A DNA stretch of 64,000 nt, taken from positions 1 through 64,000 of the forward strand of contig NZ_LMOI01000022.1 of NCBI RefSeq assembly GCF_001423525.1. The letters run 5' to 3'. The stretch comes from Arthrobacter sp. Leaf137. GTDB taxonomy: Bacteria; Actinomycetota; Actinomycetes; Actinomycetales; Micrococcaceae. The translations under genes and the position numbers were made by a program. The notes beneath the pieces were generated by a model. It was not told the DNA's origin, searched no databases, and worked only from the letters and a program-made list of their open reading frames with translations. Shown in pieces: positions 18,353-27,170 of the stretch; position 1 is the first letter of the stretch; each line of letters opens with the position of its first letter.

Positions 18353-19522
18353 GTGATTGGCGAGCTGGAGCTGCCCGTCCCCAGCCTGCTGCGCCAGGAC
18401 CTGCCGGCAGTGGTGGACGCTGCCCTGCGCCGGCGCGGCATGGTGGTCACCCGGGCTAAAACGGAGAGCATCATCCCTCCGGGGGCCAACATGACCACTG
18501 GCGGGCTTTGGCGGATCCAGGGAATGGCACAGCAGGCAGGATCAGGCAGCGAAGCGGAACCTGCGCCCTTCAGCGTCATTGCCAAGCTCACCCAGTCGCC
18601 ACTGTTGTGGCCGGGCATCCAGGCTGTACCTCCGGAGTTCCGCGAGCGGCTGGCAGAGCGCTACCCGTGGCGCACTGAAGCGCAGGCGTACGCCGCCGGG
18701 GTCAGCACAGCATTGCCCTTCAACGCCCGGATGCCTGAGGCTTTCCGGATCACCGAGCTGGATGCGCAACGGATCCTCATCTGGATGGAGGACGTGGACG
18801 ACGGCGGTGCCCACGGGTGGAGCGATGAGCAGTTTGCGGACGCCGCCTTTGTCCTGGGCGGCCTCGCGGGCAGCCCGGACGTGGATGCACTTGTCACGGC
18901 AGTGCCGGATGCCACGACATCGCGGCGCCTGGAGTTCTTCCTCGAGGGTGTCGGAATGCAGTTGCTCATCCCGGCGATCATGGGCGACGACGTGTGGCAG
19001 CACCCGGTGGTGGCCGGCGCAGCGGACCCCGCGGTCATCAGCGGGCTGAGGGGCCTGGCAGGAAGGGCCCGGGACCTGGTGGACGTGCTTGTGGCCCTGC
19101 CCCAGTTCCCCATGCACGGCGACGCCAGCCCCCAGAACCTGCTGGCCCGGGCAGCCAACGGTGGGGACGAAGCGTTCATCCTCATTGACTGGGGAAACTT
19201 TGGGAGGGGCCCGGCCGGTTTCGACCTGGCGCAGCTCCTGGCCGGGCGGGTCAACGACGGCGACATGCCAGGCAGCGACCTTGTCCGGTTGGCGCCGCTG
19301 TGCGTGGACGCCTACTGCAATGGGATGGCCGAGGCCGGGACCGAACCCGATGCGTCATCCGTCGCCCGCGGCCACGCAGCCGCCATGGCCGTATTCACCG
19401 GCCTGTCCGCACTGCCGCTGGACCAGCTGGCGGCGCCGCGCCCCGGGCTGGAAGACGTGGTGGCCGGGCGGCTGGACATGGTCCGGTTCATCCTGGGACG
19501 GCTGGACGCGCTGGGCATGTAG
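18353..19522 (+). CDS. Phosphotransferase (aminoglycoside/choline-kinase-like fold)
   Basis: A 389-residue cytoplasmic protein with a kinase-like fold of the APH family. The catalytic loop is MHGDASPQNLL (Asp base, Asn metal ligand) and the metal-binding segment is LIDWGNFGRGPAGFDLAQLL. The N-lobe has SVIAKLTQSP, with the Lys likely to contact ATP, and EAQAYAAG. Such proteins phosphorylate small molecules with hydroxyl groups, or are pseudo-enzymes; the substrate is unknown. GTG at 18353 starts three bases after the deacetylase stop, so the two are probably co-transcribed. No resistance phenotype should be assumed. Confidence 0.8.
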   Translation: MIGELELPVPSLLRQDLPAVVDAALRRRGMVVTRAKTESIIPPGANMTTGGLWRIQGMAQQAGSGSEAEPAPFSVIAKLTQSPLLWPGIQAVPPEFRERLAERYPWRTEAQAYAAGVSTALPFNARMPEAFRITELDAQRILIWMEDVDDGGAHGWSDEQFADAAFVLGGLAGSPDVDALVTAVPDATTSRRLEFFLEGVGMQLLIPAIMGDDVWQHPVVAGAADPAVISGLRGLAGRARDLVDVLVALPQFPMHGDASPQNLLARAANGGDEAFILIDWGNFGRGPAGFDLAQLLAGRVNDGDMPGSDLVRLAPLCVDAYCNGMAEAGTEPDASSVARGHAAAMAVFTGLSALPLDQLAAPRPGLEDVVAGRLDMVRFILGRLDALGM

Positions 19523-19546
19523 GCGCACCTGCCAGGGCAACAGGAC

Positions 19547-20047
19547 TCACCATCCAAGCGTGCCGGGCTCACCCTTGAACGGCCCCACCACCTGGTCGGT
19601 AACCCAGCCGCCGTAAAAGCCCCCGGCCTGGGGGCGGGCAACTTCGCCGTTCACCTCGCACCGGTCCATCGGCCCCGCATAGACGGCCACCCGGCCCGCC
19701 AGTTCCGCGTAGCCGGGAAGCGGCTGCGGGTAGGACCATGCGGCCCGCTCTGCCGACCGGCCGCCGCCGCGAACGGTGAAGTATTCGGCCTGGCCCTTGA
19801 ACTCGCACCAGGTGGTTCCCTGGGCGGACTCCAAAGCGCCGGGAAGGAATGCGGCGCGAGGTAGGTAGTAGACGGGCGGATGGCTGGTTTCCAGCACCCT
19901 AAGCCAGTCTGTGGTGTCAAGGATCAGTTCTCCGCCCAGGAAGATCCGGATCCGCCCGGAGCCTGTCTCGACCCGCGGCGGCCGTGGATAGTCCCACACC
20001 GACTCCTGACCCGGTCCCGGCACTGCCGGAGTGATTCGTTGCCTCAT
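19547..20047 (-). CDS. DUF427 protein
   Basis: A 166-residue protein with a DUF427 beta-sandwich pattern: VWDYPRPPRVE near the start, GELILDTTDWLRVLETSHPPVYYLP, WCEFKGQAEYF and AAWSYPQPLPGY. The family is widespread, small and soluble, and has no firm biochemical role. The ATG at 20047 was chosen because the conserved region begins a few residues later; upstream codons look non-coding. It is convergent with the phosphotransferase gene, with 24 nt between them. Confidence 0.88.
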   Translation of the reverse strand: MRQRITPAVPGPGQESVWDYPRPPRVETGSGRIRIFLGGELILDTTDWLRVLETSHPPVYYLPRAAFLPGALESAQGTTWCEFKGQAEYFTVRGGGRSAERAAWSYPQPLPGYAELAGRVAVYAGPMDRCEVNGEVARPQAGGFYGGWVTDQVVGPFKGEPGTLGW

Positions 20048-20283
20048 GTGTCCAGTGTGCGTCCCGGCGGACGCTGACGCACTCGGGAACCCAAAATGCG
20101 GCAAGAACGTTCGGCTTGCGGTATCTTCCCCAGCAACGGATGCGGGAATACAGTGATGCTTGCCGGGCATGGGCCTGGCACGAACTGTTTAACGGACCAC
20201 CGCGTGCTGTTCCAAGCGCTGCCGGTGGCCCCTTCCACCGGTAGTACCCGATAGTTCCTGGCCATCGAAGGGGATAGACCATC

Positions 20284-20541
20284 ATGACTGACCTGAGCGC
20301 CACCGAAAACACAACCGCCGACGAACGCACCATCCGGGACTGGGCTGACCTTGCCGAGGAGATGTGGTCCTATCTCACGGGCAAGGGCGCAGCCATCAAT
20401 TATGAGTTCATCGACATGACCGTAGAGGTTCCCCGGGACATCGGCCCCGATGCGCCGCGTGCCACGTGGAAGCTCAACGGTGCCCTGAGAGTCACCACCA
20501 GCGACCGGGATACAGCCGGGCCGGACGCGGACCGCGGCTGA
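20284..20541 (+). CDS. Small hypothetical protein upstream of an FHA protein
   Basis: An 85-residue acidic protein I do not recognise. It has a helical N-terminal stretch (RTIRDWADLAEEMWSYLTGK) followed by a beta-like part (INYEFIDMTVEVP, TWKLNGALRVTTSD). There is no signal peptide or membrane segment. The ATG at 20284 follows GAAGGGG. It ends five bases before the FHA gene, so the two are likely translated together and may interact. The 236 nt upstream hold only promoter-like sequence and a small hairpin (CCGGTGG/CCACCGG). Confidence 0.7.
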   Translation: MTDLSATENTTADERTIRDWADLAEEMWSYLTGKGAAINYEFIDMTVEVPRDIGPDAPRATWKLNGALRVTTSDRDTAGPDADRG

Positions 20542-20546
20542 CGGAG

Positions 20547-21416
20547 ATGCCGGATAACCGTCTGGACATGGATCTGGACATTTCATTCACGGACGAGTCC
20601 GGAGCGGTCACAACAGGTAAAGCCCGAGCCGCCGGCACAGAGGTTACGGTATCCCTCGAGGAGCTGGCCCCGTTAAGCGGCGGCAGATTACCTTCGGTGG
20701 AAGTCATCAAACCTTTGGCGGAGTTCCTGGCCCGCAAGGGGTTAACAGTCACCGTCGCCGGCCCGGACGGGCCCATCCTTAGCCTGGGCAAGGTGGACAG
20801 CCGGGCCTCGCAGCGGCTCATAACCCGCTCGCCCCACATCAAGCTGGGCAAACTGGGGTCCCTGCTGCCACTGGTCCGCCAAGGCAGGCGCCGGCCCAAA
20901 GGCATGCCGCTGCTGCCACCGTTCACACCCATGCCGCTTTTTCCCACCGTGCAGCGAAAGATTGTCCGCCGCGTCACCACTACCCACTACGCAAGGGGCG
21001 GGGGCCGTCCAAGGCTGATATTCGTGCAGGACGCTGCCACCTGGAACGGCCAAATCCCGAGGGAGGTGGCCCTGACGGAAGATGTCACGACTATCGGAAG
21101 CAGCCCGGGCTCCGGCCTCCAGCTCGAAGGCCTGGAGGCACTGCACGCGGAAATCAGGCACGACGATCAGGACGAGTATGTCCTGGTGCCGCACGGGCCG
21201 GTCAGCGGCAGCGTGGTCCTTTCAGGACCTTCCATTTTGCGGACCGGTGCGAGGATCCAGATGGGGCAGTGGTGCCTTGCATTCTTCCGGGAGGAATTCG
21301 CTGACCACGGCCGCCCCTATGGTGGCCGCAGCGGCGGGGAACTGGCTTATGAACGCCCCCAGCTGGACCCTCGGACCGGAACCATCGAACGGGACAGCTC
21401 CGAAGGCGTGTGGTGA
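20547..21416 (+). CDS. FHA-domain protein
   Basis: A 289-residue protein. The C-terminal FHA domain, about 165-265, would bind phosphothreonine peptides: TTIGSSPGSGLQLEGLEALHAEIRHD (split here; GSS near 185 and HAEI are the family motifs), then MGQWCLAFFREEFADHGRPY. The tail GGRSGGE resembles that of other actinobacterial FHA proteins. Residues 1-90 carry a DLDISFTDESGAV segment of unknown fold, and 110-150 form a proline-rich basic linker (RRRPKGMPLLPPFTPMPLFP). The ATG at 20547 has GGAG very close (3-nt gap), so coupling to the upstream small gene is likely. It suggests Ser/Thr kinase signalling; no kinase is in the window. Confidence 0.82.
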   Translation: MPDNRLDMDLDISFTDESGAVTTGKARAAGTEVTVSLEELAPLSGGRLPSVEVIKPLAEFLARKGLTVTVAGPDGPILSLGKVDSRASQRLITRSPHIKLGKLGSLLPLVRQGRRRPKGMPLLPPFTPMPLFPTVQRKIVRRVTTTHYARGGGRPRLIFVQDAATWNGQIPREVALTEDVTTIGSSPGSGLQLEGLEALHAEIRHDDQDEYVLVPHGPVSGSVVLSGPSILRTGARIQMGQWCLAFFREEFADHGRPYGGRSGGELAYERPQLDPRTGTIERDSSEGVW

Positions 21417-21434
21417 GGAGGTAATCGAGGCTGG

Positions 21435-23081
21435 CTATTCCGCGGAGTCGGCATCCTTGGCGTCCATGATCCGGTAGGCATACCCCTGTTCGGCCAGGAA
21501 CCGCTGCCGCTTAGCGGCGAAGTCCTGGTCCAGCGTGTCGCGGGCCACCAGCGAATAGAAGCGGGCCGCCCGCCCATCCTTCTTTGGCCGCAGCAGCCTG
21601 CCGAGCCGCTGGGCCTCTTCCTGGCGGGACCCGAACGAACCGGACACCTGGATGGCCACCGAAGCCTCCGGCAGGTCGATGGAAAAGTTGGCCACCTTGG
21701 ACACCACAAGCGTCTGGATCTCCCCGGCACGGAACGCATCAAAGAGCCGCTGCCGCACCTTGACCGAGGTGTCTCCCTTGATGACAGGTGCCTGCAGGCG
21801 CTCGCCGAGGTCGTCGAGCTGGTCGATGTACTGGCCAATCACCAGCAGCTGCTCGCCGGCGTGCCGTGCCACCAGCTGTTCCACCACCAGGGATTTGGAC
21901 TCGGAGGTAGAACACAGCCGGTATTTGTCCGCGTCGTCGGCCATGGCGTAGGCAACCCGCTCGTCCTTCGGCAGGTCCACCCGCACCTCGACACAGTCTG
22001 CCGGTGCGATGTAGCCCTGGGACTCGATGTCCTTCCATGGTGCGTCGTACCGTTTCGGCCCGATCAGGCTGAAGACCTCGCCCTCACGCCCGTCCTCACG
22101 GACCAGTGTGGCTGTCAGGCCCAGGCGGCGCCGCGCCTGCAGGTCGGCGGTCATCCGGAAGATCGGAGCCGGCAACAGGTGTACCTCGTCATAGATGATC
22201 AGGCCCCAGTCGTGGCCATCCACCAGTTCCAGGTGGGGATACAGGCCACCGCGTTTGGTGGTCAGGACCTGGTACGTGGCAATGGTCACGGGGCGCACTT
22301 CCTTCAGCGCGCCGGAGTACTCGCCTATTTCGTCCTCGGTCAAGGACGTGCGCTTCAGTAGCTCGTCCTTCCACTGCCGCGCGGCCACGGTGTTGGTGAC
22401 CAGGATCAGCGTGGTGGTGGACCCGGTGGCCATGGCCGCGGCGCCCACCAGCGTCTTACCGGCTCCGCAGGGGAGCACCACCACGCCGCTGCCGCCGGAC
22501 CAGAAGTTTTCGCTGGCCAGCCGCTGGTAGGGGCGCAGCTGCCAACCGTCCTCGTTCAGTGCGATGAGGTGCGGGGTGCCGTCAACGTAGCCGGCAAGGT
22601 CCTCCGCCGGCCAGCCGATCTTGAGCAGGAGCTGCTTCACCTGGCCGCGCTGCGATGCGTGGACCACCACTGTCTCGCCGTCGATCCGAGGCCCAAGGAG
22701 CGGCTGGATCTTCTTGGCCCGGATGACTTCCTCCAGCACCGGATAGTCGTCGGTGCGCATCACCAGCCCGTGCTGGGGATCCTTCTCCAGGCGCAGCCGC
22801 CCGTACCGCGACATCGTCTCCTCGATATCAACCAGGAGCGAATGCGGTACGGGAAAGCGTGAATACTTCAACAGCGTGTCCAGGACCCGTTCGGCGTCCA
22901 GCCCGGCGGCGCGCGCATTCCACAGCCCCAGCGGCGTGAGCCGGTAGCTGTGCATGTGCTCGGGTGCCCGCTCCAACTCCGCGAACGGCGCGATGGCATG
23001 CCGGGCCTCCGTGGCGAGCTCGTGGTCCACTTCAAGCAGGATGGTTTTGTCACTCTGGACAATGAGGGGTCCGTCGTTCAC
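21435..23081 (-). CDS. XPB/Ssl2-family DNA repair helicase
   Basis: A 548-residue SF2 helicase of the bacterial XPB type. An N-terminal damage-recognition-like part comes first. Walker A is VLPCGAGKTLVGAA (near 210), then DEVH box IIYDEVHLLP, then LGLTATLVREDGRE, which contains the XPB-specific RED motif. Motif V/VI is VSKVANFSIDLPEA and QEEAQRLGRLLRPKKDG. It would unwind or translocate DNA in repair or transcription. GTG at 23081 is preferred, after AAAGGACTGTCC. The upstream gene, 13 nt away, encodes a large helicase-associated protein, and the same pair recurs in Actinobacteria. Confidence 0.93.
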   Translation of the reverse strand: MNDGPLIVQSDKTILLEVDHELATEARHAIAPFAELERAPEHMHSYRLTPLGLWNARAAGLDAERVLDTLLKYSRFPVPHSLLVDIEETMSRYGRLRLEKDPQHGLVMRTDDYPVLEEVIRAKKIQPLLGPRIDGETVVVHASQRGQVKQLLLKIGWPAEDLAGYVDGTPHLIALNEDGWQLRPYQRLASENFWSGGSGVVVLPCGAGKTLVGAAAMATGSTTTLILVTNTVAARQWKDELLKRTSLTEDEIGEYSGALKEVRPVTIATYQVLTTKRGGLYPHLELVDGHDWGLIIYDEVHLLPAPIFRMTADLQARRRLGLTATLVREDGREGEVFSLIGPKRYDAPWKDIESQGYIAPADCVEVRVDLPKDERVAYAMADDADKYRLCSTSESKSLVVEQLVARHAGEQLLVIGQYIDQLDDLGERLQAPVIKGDTSVKVRQRLFDAFRAGEIQTLVVSKVANFSIDLPEASVAIQVSGSFGSRQEEAQRLGRLLRPKKDGRAARFYSLVARDTLDQDFAAKRQRFLAEQGYAYRIMDAKDADSAE

Positions 23082-23094
23082 GCAGGACAGTCCT

Positions 23095-25575
23095 TTACTG
23101 GTGCAGTTCCTCTGCAGCCTCGATATCGATGATCCGGTGGATGGACAGGACCCGTTCCGTGTCCTTGGCGGGGTCGAAGACACGGACGCGTCCGCCGCTT
23201 ACTGAAAGCGGAACAACGGTTTCGAGGGTGGCATTCCCCATGCTGTCCACCACGTTCATGCTGATCCGTTGCTTGAGCCGGATGGCGCGCTGCAGCGCCT
23301 CCAACCCCAGCTGGGTTGCCGCTTCCGCCTCATGGCCGGCCGCGCCGTGGCGGCCAGGAGCGCCGTCCGCCTGGCGCAGTACGGCAAGCTGGGCGTCCAC
23401 ATCGTCGGCGGCCGGTGCAAGGCGGGGCGCCGTGTACACGGGCCGCGGGCTTTCCTGCGGGACCGGTCCGCGCCGGAGCCGGACTGCGGAGTCCTCCACG
23501 CCATCCACCGACGGCGAGAGTCCGAGTCCGCGCAGGATCTGCACTGTTTCGCGCGGCGGCAAAGAGGACGCCAGGACGGTGGGAGCGAGCCGGACCAGGC
23601 CGAGCGCGGCTGCCCGTGGCCCGGACAGGAGTTCCTGCAGCGCTTCCTCGTCATCGCCCTGGATGAAGCTGGCGGCGGTCCCCACCCGGAGCTGCCCATG
23701 ACGGGCGGCGGTGTCCTGGATGAGGTATTCCAGCGGCTGCGGCACCGCGGTGGCGGAGTGGTCGCGCAGGAACTGCAGCAGGCGGCCGGCGTCATAGCCG
23801 GCGTCCAGTGCGCGCCGGACGGAGGCCTCGGAGAACCGGTAGATCGTGGCTGGTCCCTGGCCTTCGGCGTCGGCCATGGCCAGGAGCTTTTCCGCCAAAT
23901 CGGGTGCCAGGTAACCAGGAGCCACTGCTGTCAGGTCGGCCTGGAGCAGTACATGGTTCAGGGCGGCCGGCAGGTGCTGGCCCAGTAGCGTCATTGCCTC
24001 GTCGGGGTTGTCACCGGCGAAGGCGGCTCCCAGCTGGGTCAGGGCCCCGGAGCCCACCAGGCCGAGCAGCTCGGCCTCGGCGAGGACGCCGCGGATCAGG
24101 GAGCTGAAGCGCCGCGCCATCCGGGGCTGCGCCCACTCGGCGCGCTGGAGGACCGCCGCCGCGTCCAGTACCGGCGCGGCGCCGTCACCGGACGCCGCCT
24201 CGGTGGTCAGCTCCAGCAGTATCTCCAGGATGCGTTTGCGGATGACGGGGGCGTCGGGCCGCTGCGCTTCCGCAGACAACGGGACAATGGCCCCGCCGGC
24301 ACCCGACCGGTGCGCAGCCGGAACCCCGGAGGTTCCGTTGACCGGCTGGCCCACCAGCGACGGTACGCGTTCGCTGGACAGCCAGGCATTGACCAGCCAC
24401 TGCCATTGCTCCTGCCGTGGCAGCGCCAGCCACTCAAGCTGCGGTGGCTGCACCCAGGACGACGAGTCGACGTCCAGGCGGATGAGTCCAGCAAGGCCGC
24501 AGAGCTCCAGCAGCAGTCCCAGCTGCGGTTGGCTGATCTGCAGCAGCTCACCGAGCCGCCGCGTTTCCCGTACCCCAACGCCACCGCTGCGCAGCGTGGC
24601 CAAGGGCTGGCGCTGCACGGTGTGCAGCAGTTCGCCCACCAGCCGCAGGGTGTCCGAGATGGCGCTCAGGGCAGCATTCCGGCGGAGGGCCGCGGTGGTG
24701 GTGCCGAGCTTCGGCACCGGCGGCGTCAGCGTGAAGTCGTTGATGATGGCGCCGCCCCGCAGGGACAGCCCTACGCTGTGGGGCAGCTCAACGTGGGCGG
24801 CGTCGAGCGGAACCAGCAGCCCCCGGGCCAGCAGCCAGTCGATGGGCCCGACGTCGGCGCCCTCGGTGGCGACTGACGCCTTGCGTTGCGCCTGGGGGAC
24901 GGCACCCATGGCCCAGTTCCGGAACCTGGCGAGCAGCGCCGTCGTCCGCTCCGGGGCGTGGGCGAGGATGTCCTGCACGGCTTCCGGCGAGGACGTCCAG
25001 TGCTGCAGGGCCAGTGCCGCCTCCATCGGGGTGGTGGCATCCTGGATCTCGGCGCCGCTCCGGTGCAGTTCGGACACAAGCTGTACCGCCCGTTGGGCGA
25101 ACGCAGGCTGGAGCCGGACAAGTTCGGTGTAGCTGCGGCCCAGTCCCGCGGGATAAATGCCTACTACGTCCTTGAGGCAGCCTACGGGGAGGTAGAAGCG
25201 CTGGCGGTTGCCGGAGGGGGTGCCGTGTGGTGGATCGGCCCGGTGCACCAGTGCAAGTTCCTGCAGTCGGTCCAGGATCCGTTCCAGGATGGGCACTGAG
25301 GAGCCTGCGACCATTTTGCGCAGCGCGGGTGCGCTGGCGCTGTGCCCGGTATCGGTGTTGGTGCACAGATGGAGGGTTTCAAGGACCTGCATTTGTGGCC
25401 TGTTGAGACGCTCCAGGGCACGCTGCACGCTGACCCGCGAGCTGGCCCGCGCCGCCAGGGCAGGGAAGTCCGGCACGGCGGGGGACAGCAGGTCCGGACG
25501 CGCGGCGAACAGTTCCCGCAGCGAGTCGTCGCTGCGGGCCGCCAGGTCCTTGCTGAGCGCGCGAATGAGGGACAT
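23095..25575 (-). CDS. Helicase-associated (Helicase_C_3) protein, XPB partner
   Basis: An 826-residue protein that begins MSLIRALSKDLAARSDDSLR and is mostly helical with winged-helix-like repeats. The C-terminal part (about 560-800) matches the XPB/Ssl2 N-terminal-like Helicase_C_3 region, with LLLQADLTAVAPGYLAPDLA, IYRFSEASVRRALDAGYD and EYLIQDTAARHGQLRVG. It ends with a WYL-like strand set (IRLKQRISMNVVDSMGN, TVVPLSVSGGRVRVFD). It has no Walker motif, so it is not itself a helicase. It is probably a DNA- or partner-binding subunit of XPB, 13 nt downstream; that is inferred from context. The ATG at 25575 fits the conserved start. Confidence 0.85.
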   Translation of the reverse strand: MSLIRALSKDLAARSDDSLRELFAARPDLLSPAVPDFPALAARASSRVSVQRALERLNRPQMQVLETLHLCTNTDTGHSASAPALRKMVAGSSVPILERILDRLQELALVHRADPPHGTPSGNRQRFYLPVGCLKDVVGIYPAGLGRSYTELVRLQPAFAQRAVQLVSELHRSGAEIQDATTPMEAALALQHWTSSPEAVQDILAHAPERTTALLARFRNWAMGAVPQAQRKASVATEGADVGPIDWLLARGLLVPLDAAHVELPHSVGLSLRGGAIINDFTLTPPVPKLGTTTAALRRNAALSAISDTLRLVGELLHTVQRQPLATLRSGGVGVRETRRLGELLQISQPQLGLLLELCGLAGLIRLDVDSSSWVQPPQLEWLALPRQEQWQWLVNAWLSSERVPSLVGQPVNGTSGVPAAHRSGAGGAIVPLSAEAQRPDAPVIRKRILEILLELTTEAASGDGAAPVLDAAAVLQRAEWAQPRMARRFSSLIRGVLAEAELLGLVGSGALTQLGAAFAGDNPDEAMTLLGQHLPAALNHVLLQADLTAVAPGYLAPDLAEKLLAMADAEGQGPATIYRFSEASVRRALDAGYDAGRLLQFLRDHSATAVPQPLEYLIQDTAARHGQLRVGTAASFIQGDDEEALQELLSGPRAAALGLVRLAPTVLASSLPPRETVQILRGLGLSPSVDGVEDSAVRLRRGPVPQESPRPVYTAPRLAPAADDVDAQLAVLRQADGAPGRHGAAGHEAEAATQLGLEALQRAIRLKQRISMNVVDSMGNATLETVVPLSVSGGRVRVFDPAKDTERVLSIHRIIDIEAAEELHQ

Positions 25576-25585
25576 CAGTCCAACG

Positions 25586-25819
25586 TTACCGCTGGTCAGG
25601 TTTTCCTGCCCGGCGCCGCCCTGCAACGCTGTCGAGAACCAGGAAGAGCATGAGGACGAACGCCGCGGGCAGGCCGTACAGCGCCGTGTAGGTGACCCAC
25701 GCGGGAGCCACGGACCCGGCAAAGGCAAGGGCCATGACCGCCGCCACGGCGGCGAGCGAGAGCACGGCAATGACGGCGGCGGCAATCATGATGGGCCGCC
25801 GGTAGCGCGAGGGTGTCAT
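25586..25819 (-). CDS. Small two-helix membrane protein
   Basis: A 77-residue protein with two hydrophobic helices (IMIAAAVIAVLSLAAVAAVM, about 10-30, and YTALYGLPAAFVLMLFLVL, about 45-62) and a basic tail (GRRRAGKPDQR). I do not recognise a named family. It lies 10 nt upstream of the XPB-partner gene on the same strand and so heads that operon. The ATG at 25819 has a purine-rich GGAGGGG some 20 nt upstream, but no close site. It could be a membrane tether or simply an unrelated passenger. Confidence 0.65.
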   Translation of the reverse strand: MTPSRYRRPIMIAAAVIAVLSLAAVAAVMALAFAGSVAPAWVTYTALYGLPAAFVLMLFLVLDSVAGRRRAGKPDQR

Positions 25820-26026
25820 GGACGTAACGCTACCGCCCCTCCGGCAGCGCGCGTGAACCCGGCGTCGGGGGCGGCATGAAGCGGGATTCGGTCGCGGGGC
25901 AGGATAACCTTGAAGGATACAGACCAACACGGTACGCAGCTGCCATACCTTAAACCCGCACAACCGGCGCGGATGCGGTGGCGGCCGGCCGTGCATCACA
26001 ACAGCAGAACGAAGAAGGTTGATTCA

Positions 26027-26410
26027 ATGCCTACCGGCAAGGTCAAGTGGTATGACAAGGACAAAGGCTTCGGGTTCCTCGCGGGTGAGGACGGCCAGGA
26101 GGTCTTCCTGCCCAAATCGTCTCTGCCCGAGGGCGTGACGGAACTTAAGGCCGGCACCCGCGTGGAGTTCGGCGTGGCCGACGGCCGCAAGGGTGCCCAG
26201 GCTTTGGGCCTGCGCGTCCTCGACAAGACTCCATCCATCGCCAAGGCGAAGCGGCCCAGCGCCCGCGACCTTGCGCCCCTGGTCCAGGACCTGGTGACTG
26301 TCCTCGACAATCTCTCGGGCACCCTGTCCAACGGCAAGTACCCGGACGGCAACAAGGGCAAGGCCATTGCCGCCGCCCTGCGTAAGGTTGCCGACGAGCT
26401 GGACGTTTAG
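26027..26410 (+). CDS. Cold-shock domain protein with C-terminal extension
   Basis: A 127-residue protein. Residues 1-66 form a cold-shock domain (KVKWYDKDKGFGFLAG as RNP1-like, EVFLPKSSL as a diverged RNP2-like motif lacking the usual FVH). Residues 75-127 form an extra helical domain (ARDLAPLVQDLVTVLDNLSG, GKAIAAALRKVADELDV). The length is almost twice that of a normal Csp. The ATG at 26027 follows GAAGAAGG. It lies 6 nt before a DUF3027 gene, an arrangement common in Actinobacteria, so the two may act together in RNA handling. Confidence 0.9.
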   Translation: MPTGKVKWYDKDKGFGFLAGEDGQEVFLPKSSLPEGVTELKAGTRVEFGVADGRKGAQALGLRVLDKTPSIAKAKRPSARDLAPLVQDLVTVLDNLSGTLSNGKYPDGNKGKAIAAALRKVADELDV

Positions 26411-26416
26411 GCAGCA

Positions 26417-27055
26417 ATGAATCCGGAAGCTGAACAGCCCGACGCAGGAATGCAGGCCTCGGAACAGGAGACAGCCGGTGTGCCCCAGGCAGCTGCCTCG
26501 GAGCGCACGGCCGTCTCCGGCTCCGCCACGGCCGTGAAGGCGGCTCCCCAACGCAAGGCGGGCGTGCCGGTGTGGCGGACAGGGAAGTCGGATGCATTCC
26601 TGGCCGCCGCCGTCGACGTTGCCAGGACTGCCCTGGAGGGAATCACCTCAGCGTCGGACATCGGTCCACACCTGGCTGCCAAGAGCGAAGGCGACCGCCT
26701 GGTGACGCACCTCTTCGAATCCAGGTTGCCTGGCTACTCGGGCTGGCAGTGGTACGCCGTTATCACCCGCAACTCCCGCTCCAAGCTGGTGACGGTCAAC
26801 GAATTGGGCCTGTTGCCCTCGGAGGATTCGATCCTGGCCCCGGAATGGGTGCCGTGGGCTGAGCGGGTGCGGCCCGAGGACGCCCGGGAAGAGGAGCACG
26901 AGCAGGAGCGCGCGGTCCCTGACGCCCAGGCTGCAGGGGAACCCGCTGATGTGGGTTCCGGGGAACCCGAAGCGGAACAGGATCCGGAAGAGGCAGAGCC
27001 TTCGCTGCAGGCCGGGTCCTCGGACGCTGGCCAGGCAGACGACCCAGAGGGCTAG
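26417..27055 (+). CDS. DUF3027 protein
   Basis: A 212-residue protein. The DUF3027 core lies at about 55-145: DVARTALEGITSASDIGPHL, GDRLVTHLFESRLPGYSGWQ and ITRNSRSKLVTVNELGLLP. It ends with EWVPWAERVRPED. An Ala/Gln-rich N-terminus and a very acidic Glu-rich C-terminal tail of about 65 residues flank it. The function is unknown. The tight link to the extended Csp gene suggests a nucleic-acid-related role. A strong terminator follows 42 bases later. Confidence 0.88.
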   Translation: MNPEAEQPDAGMQASEQETAGVPQAAASERTAVSGSATAVKAAPQRKAGVPVWRTGKSDAFLAAAVDVARTALEGITSASDIGPHLAAKSEGDRLVTHLFESRLPGYSGWQWYAVITRNSRSKLVTVNELGLLPSEDSILAPEWVPWAERVRPEDAREEEHEQERAVPDAQAAGEPADVGSGEPEAEQDPEEAEPSLQAGSSDAGQADDPEG

Positions 27056-27097
27056 CCAGCCCCCTTGCGGCGGGTCCGTCGACCCAACCAACAGCAA

Positions 27098-27140
27098 ACG
27101 GCGCCGCCCGGGGTAAACCCGGGCGGCGCCGTCGTATTTT
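27098..27140. terminator. Intrinsic terminator between DUF3027 and serC
   Basis: A perfect 15-bp inverted repeat (ACGGCGCCGCCCGGG) around loop GTAAA, followed by CGTATTTT on the + strand. It separates convergent genes and can serve both. Confidence 0.9.
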
Positions 27141-27170
27141 CATTCGCCGGGGCCTTGCCGACGGCGAAAG

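Noticed and set aside
18353..19522. Phosphotransferase as an antibiotic-resistance gene
   Set aside because: Only the general kinase-like motifs are visible. The family is broad and the neighbours do not point to resistance.
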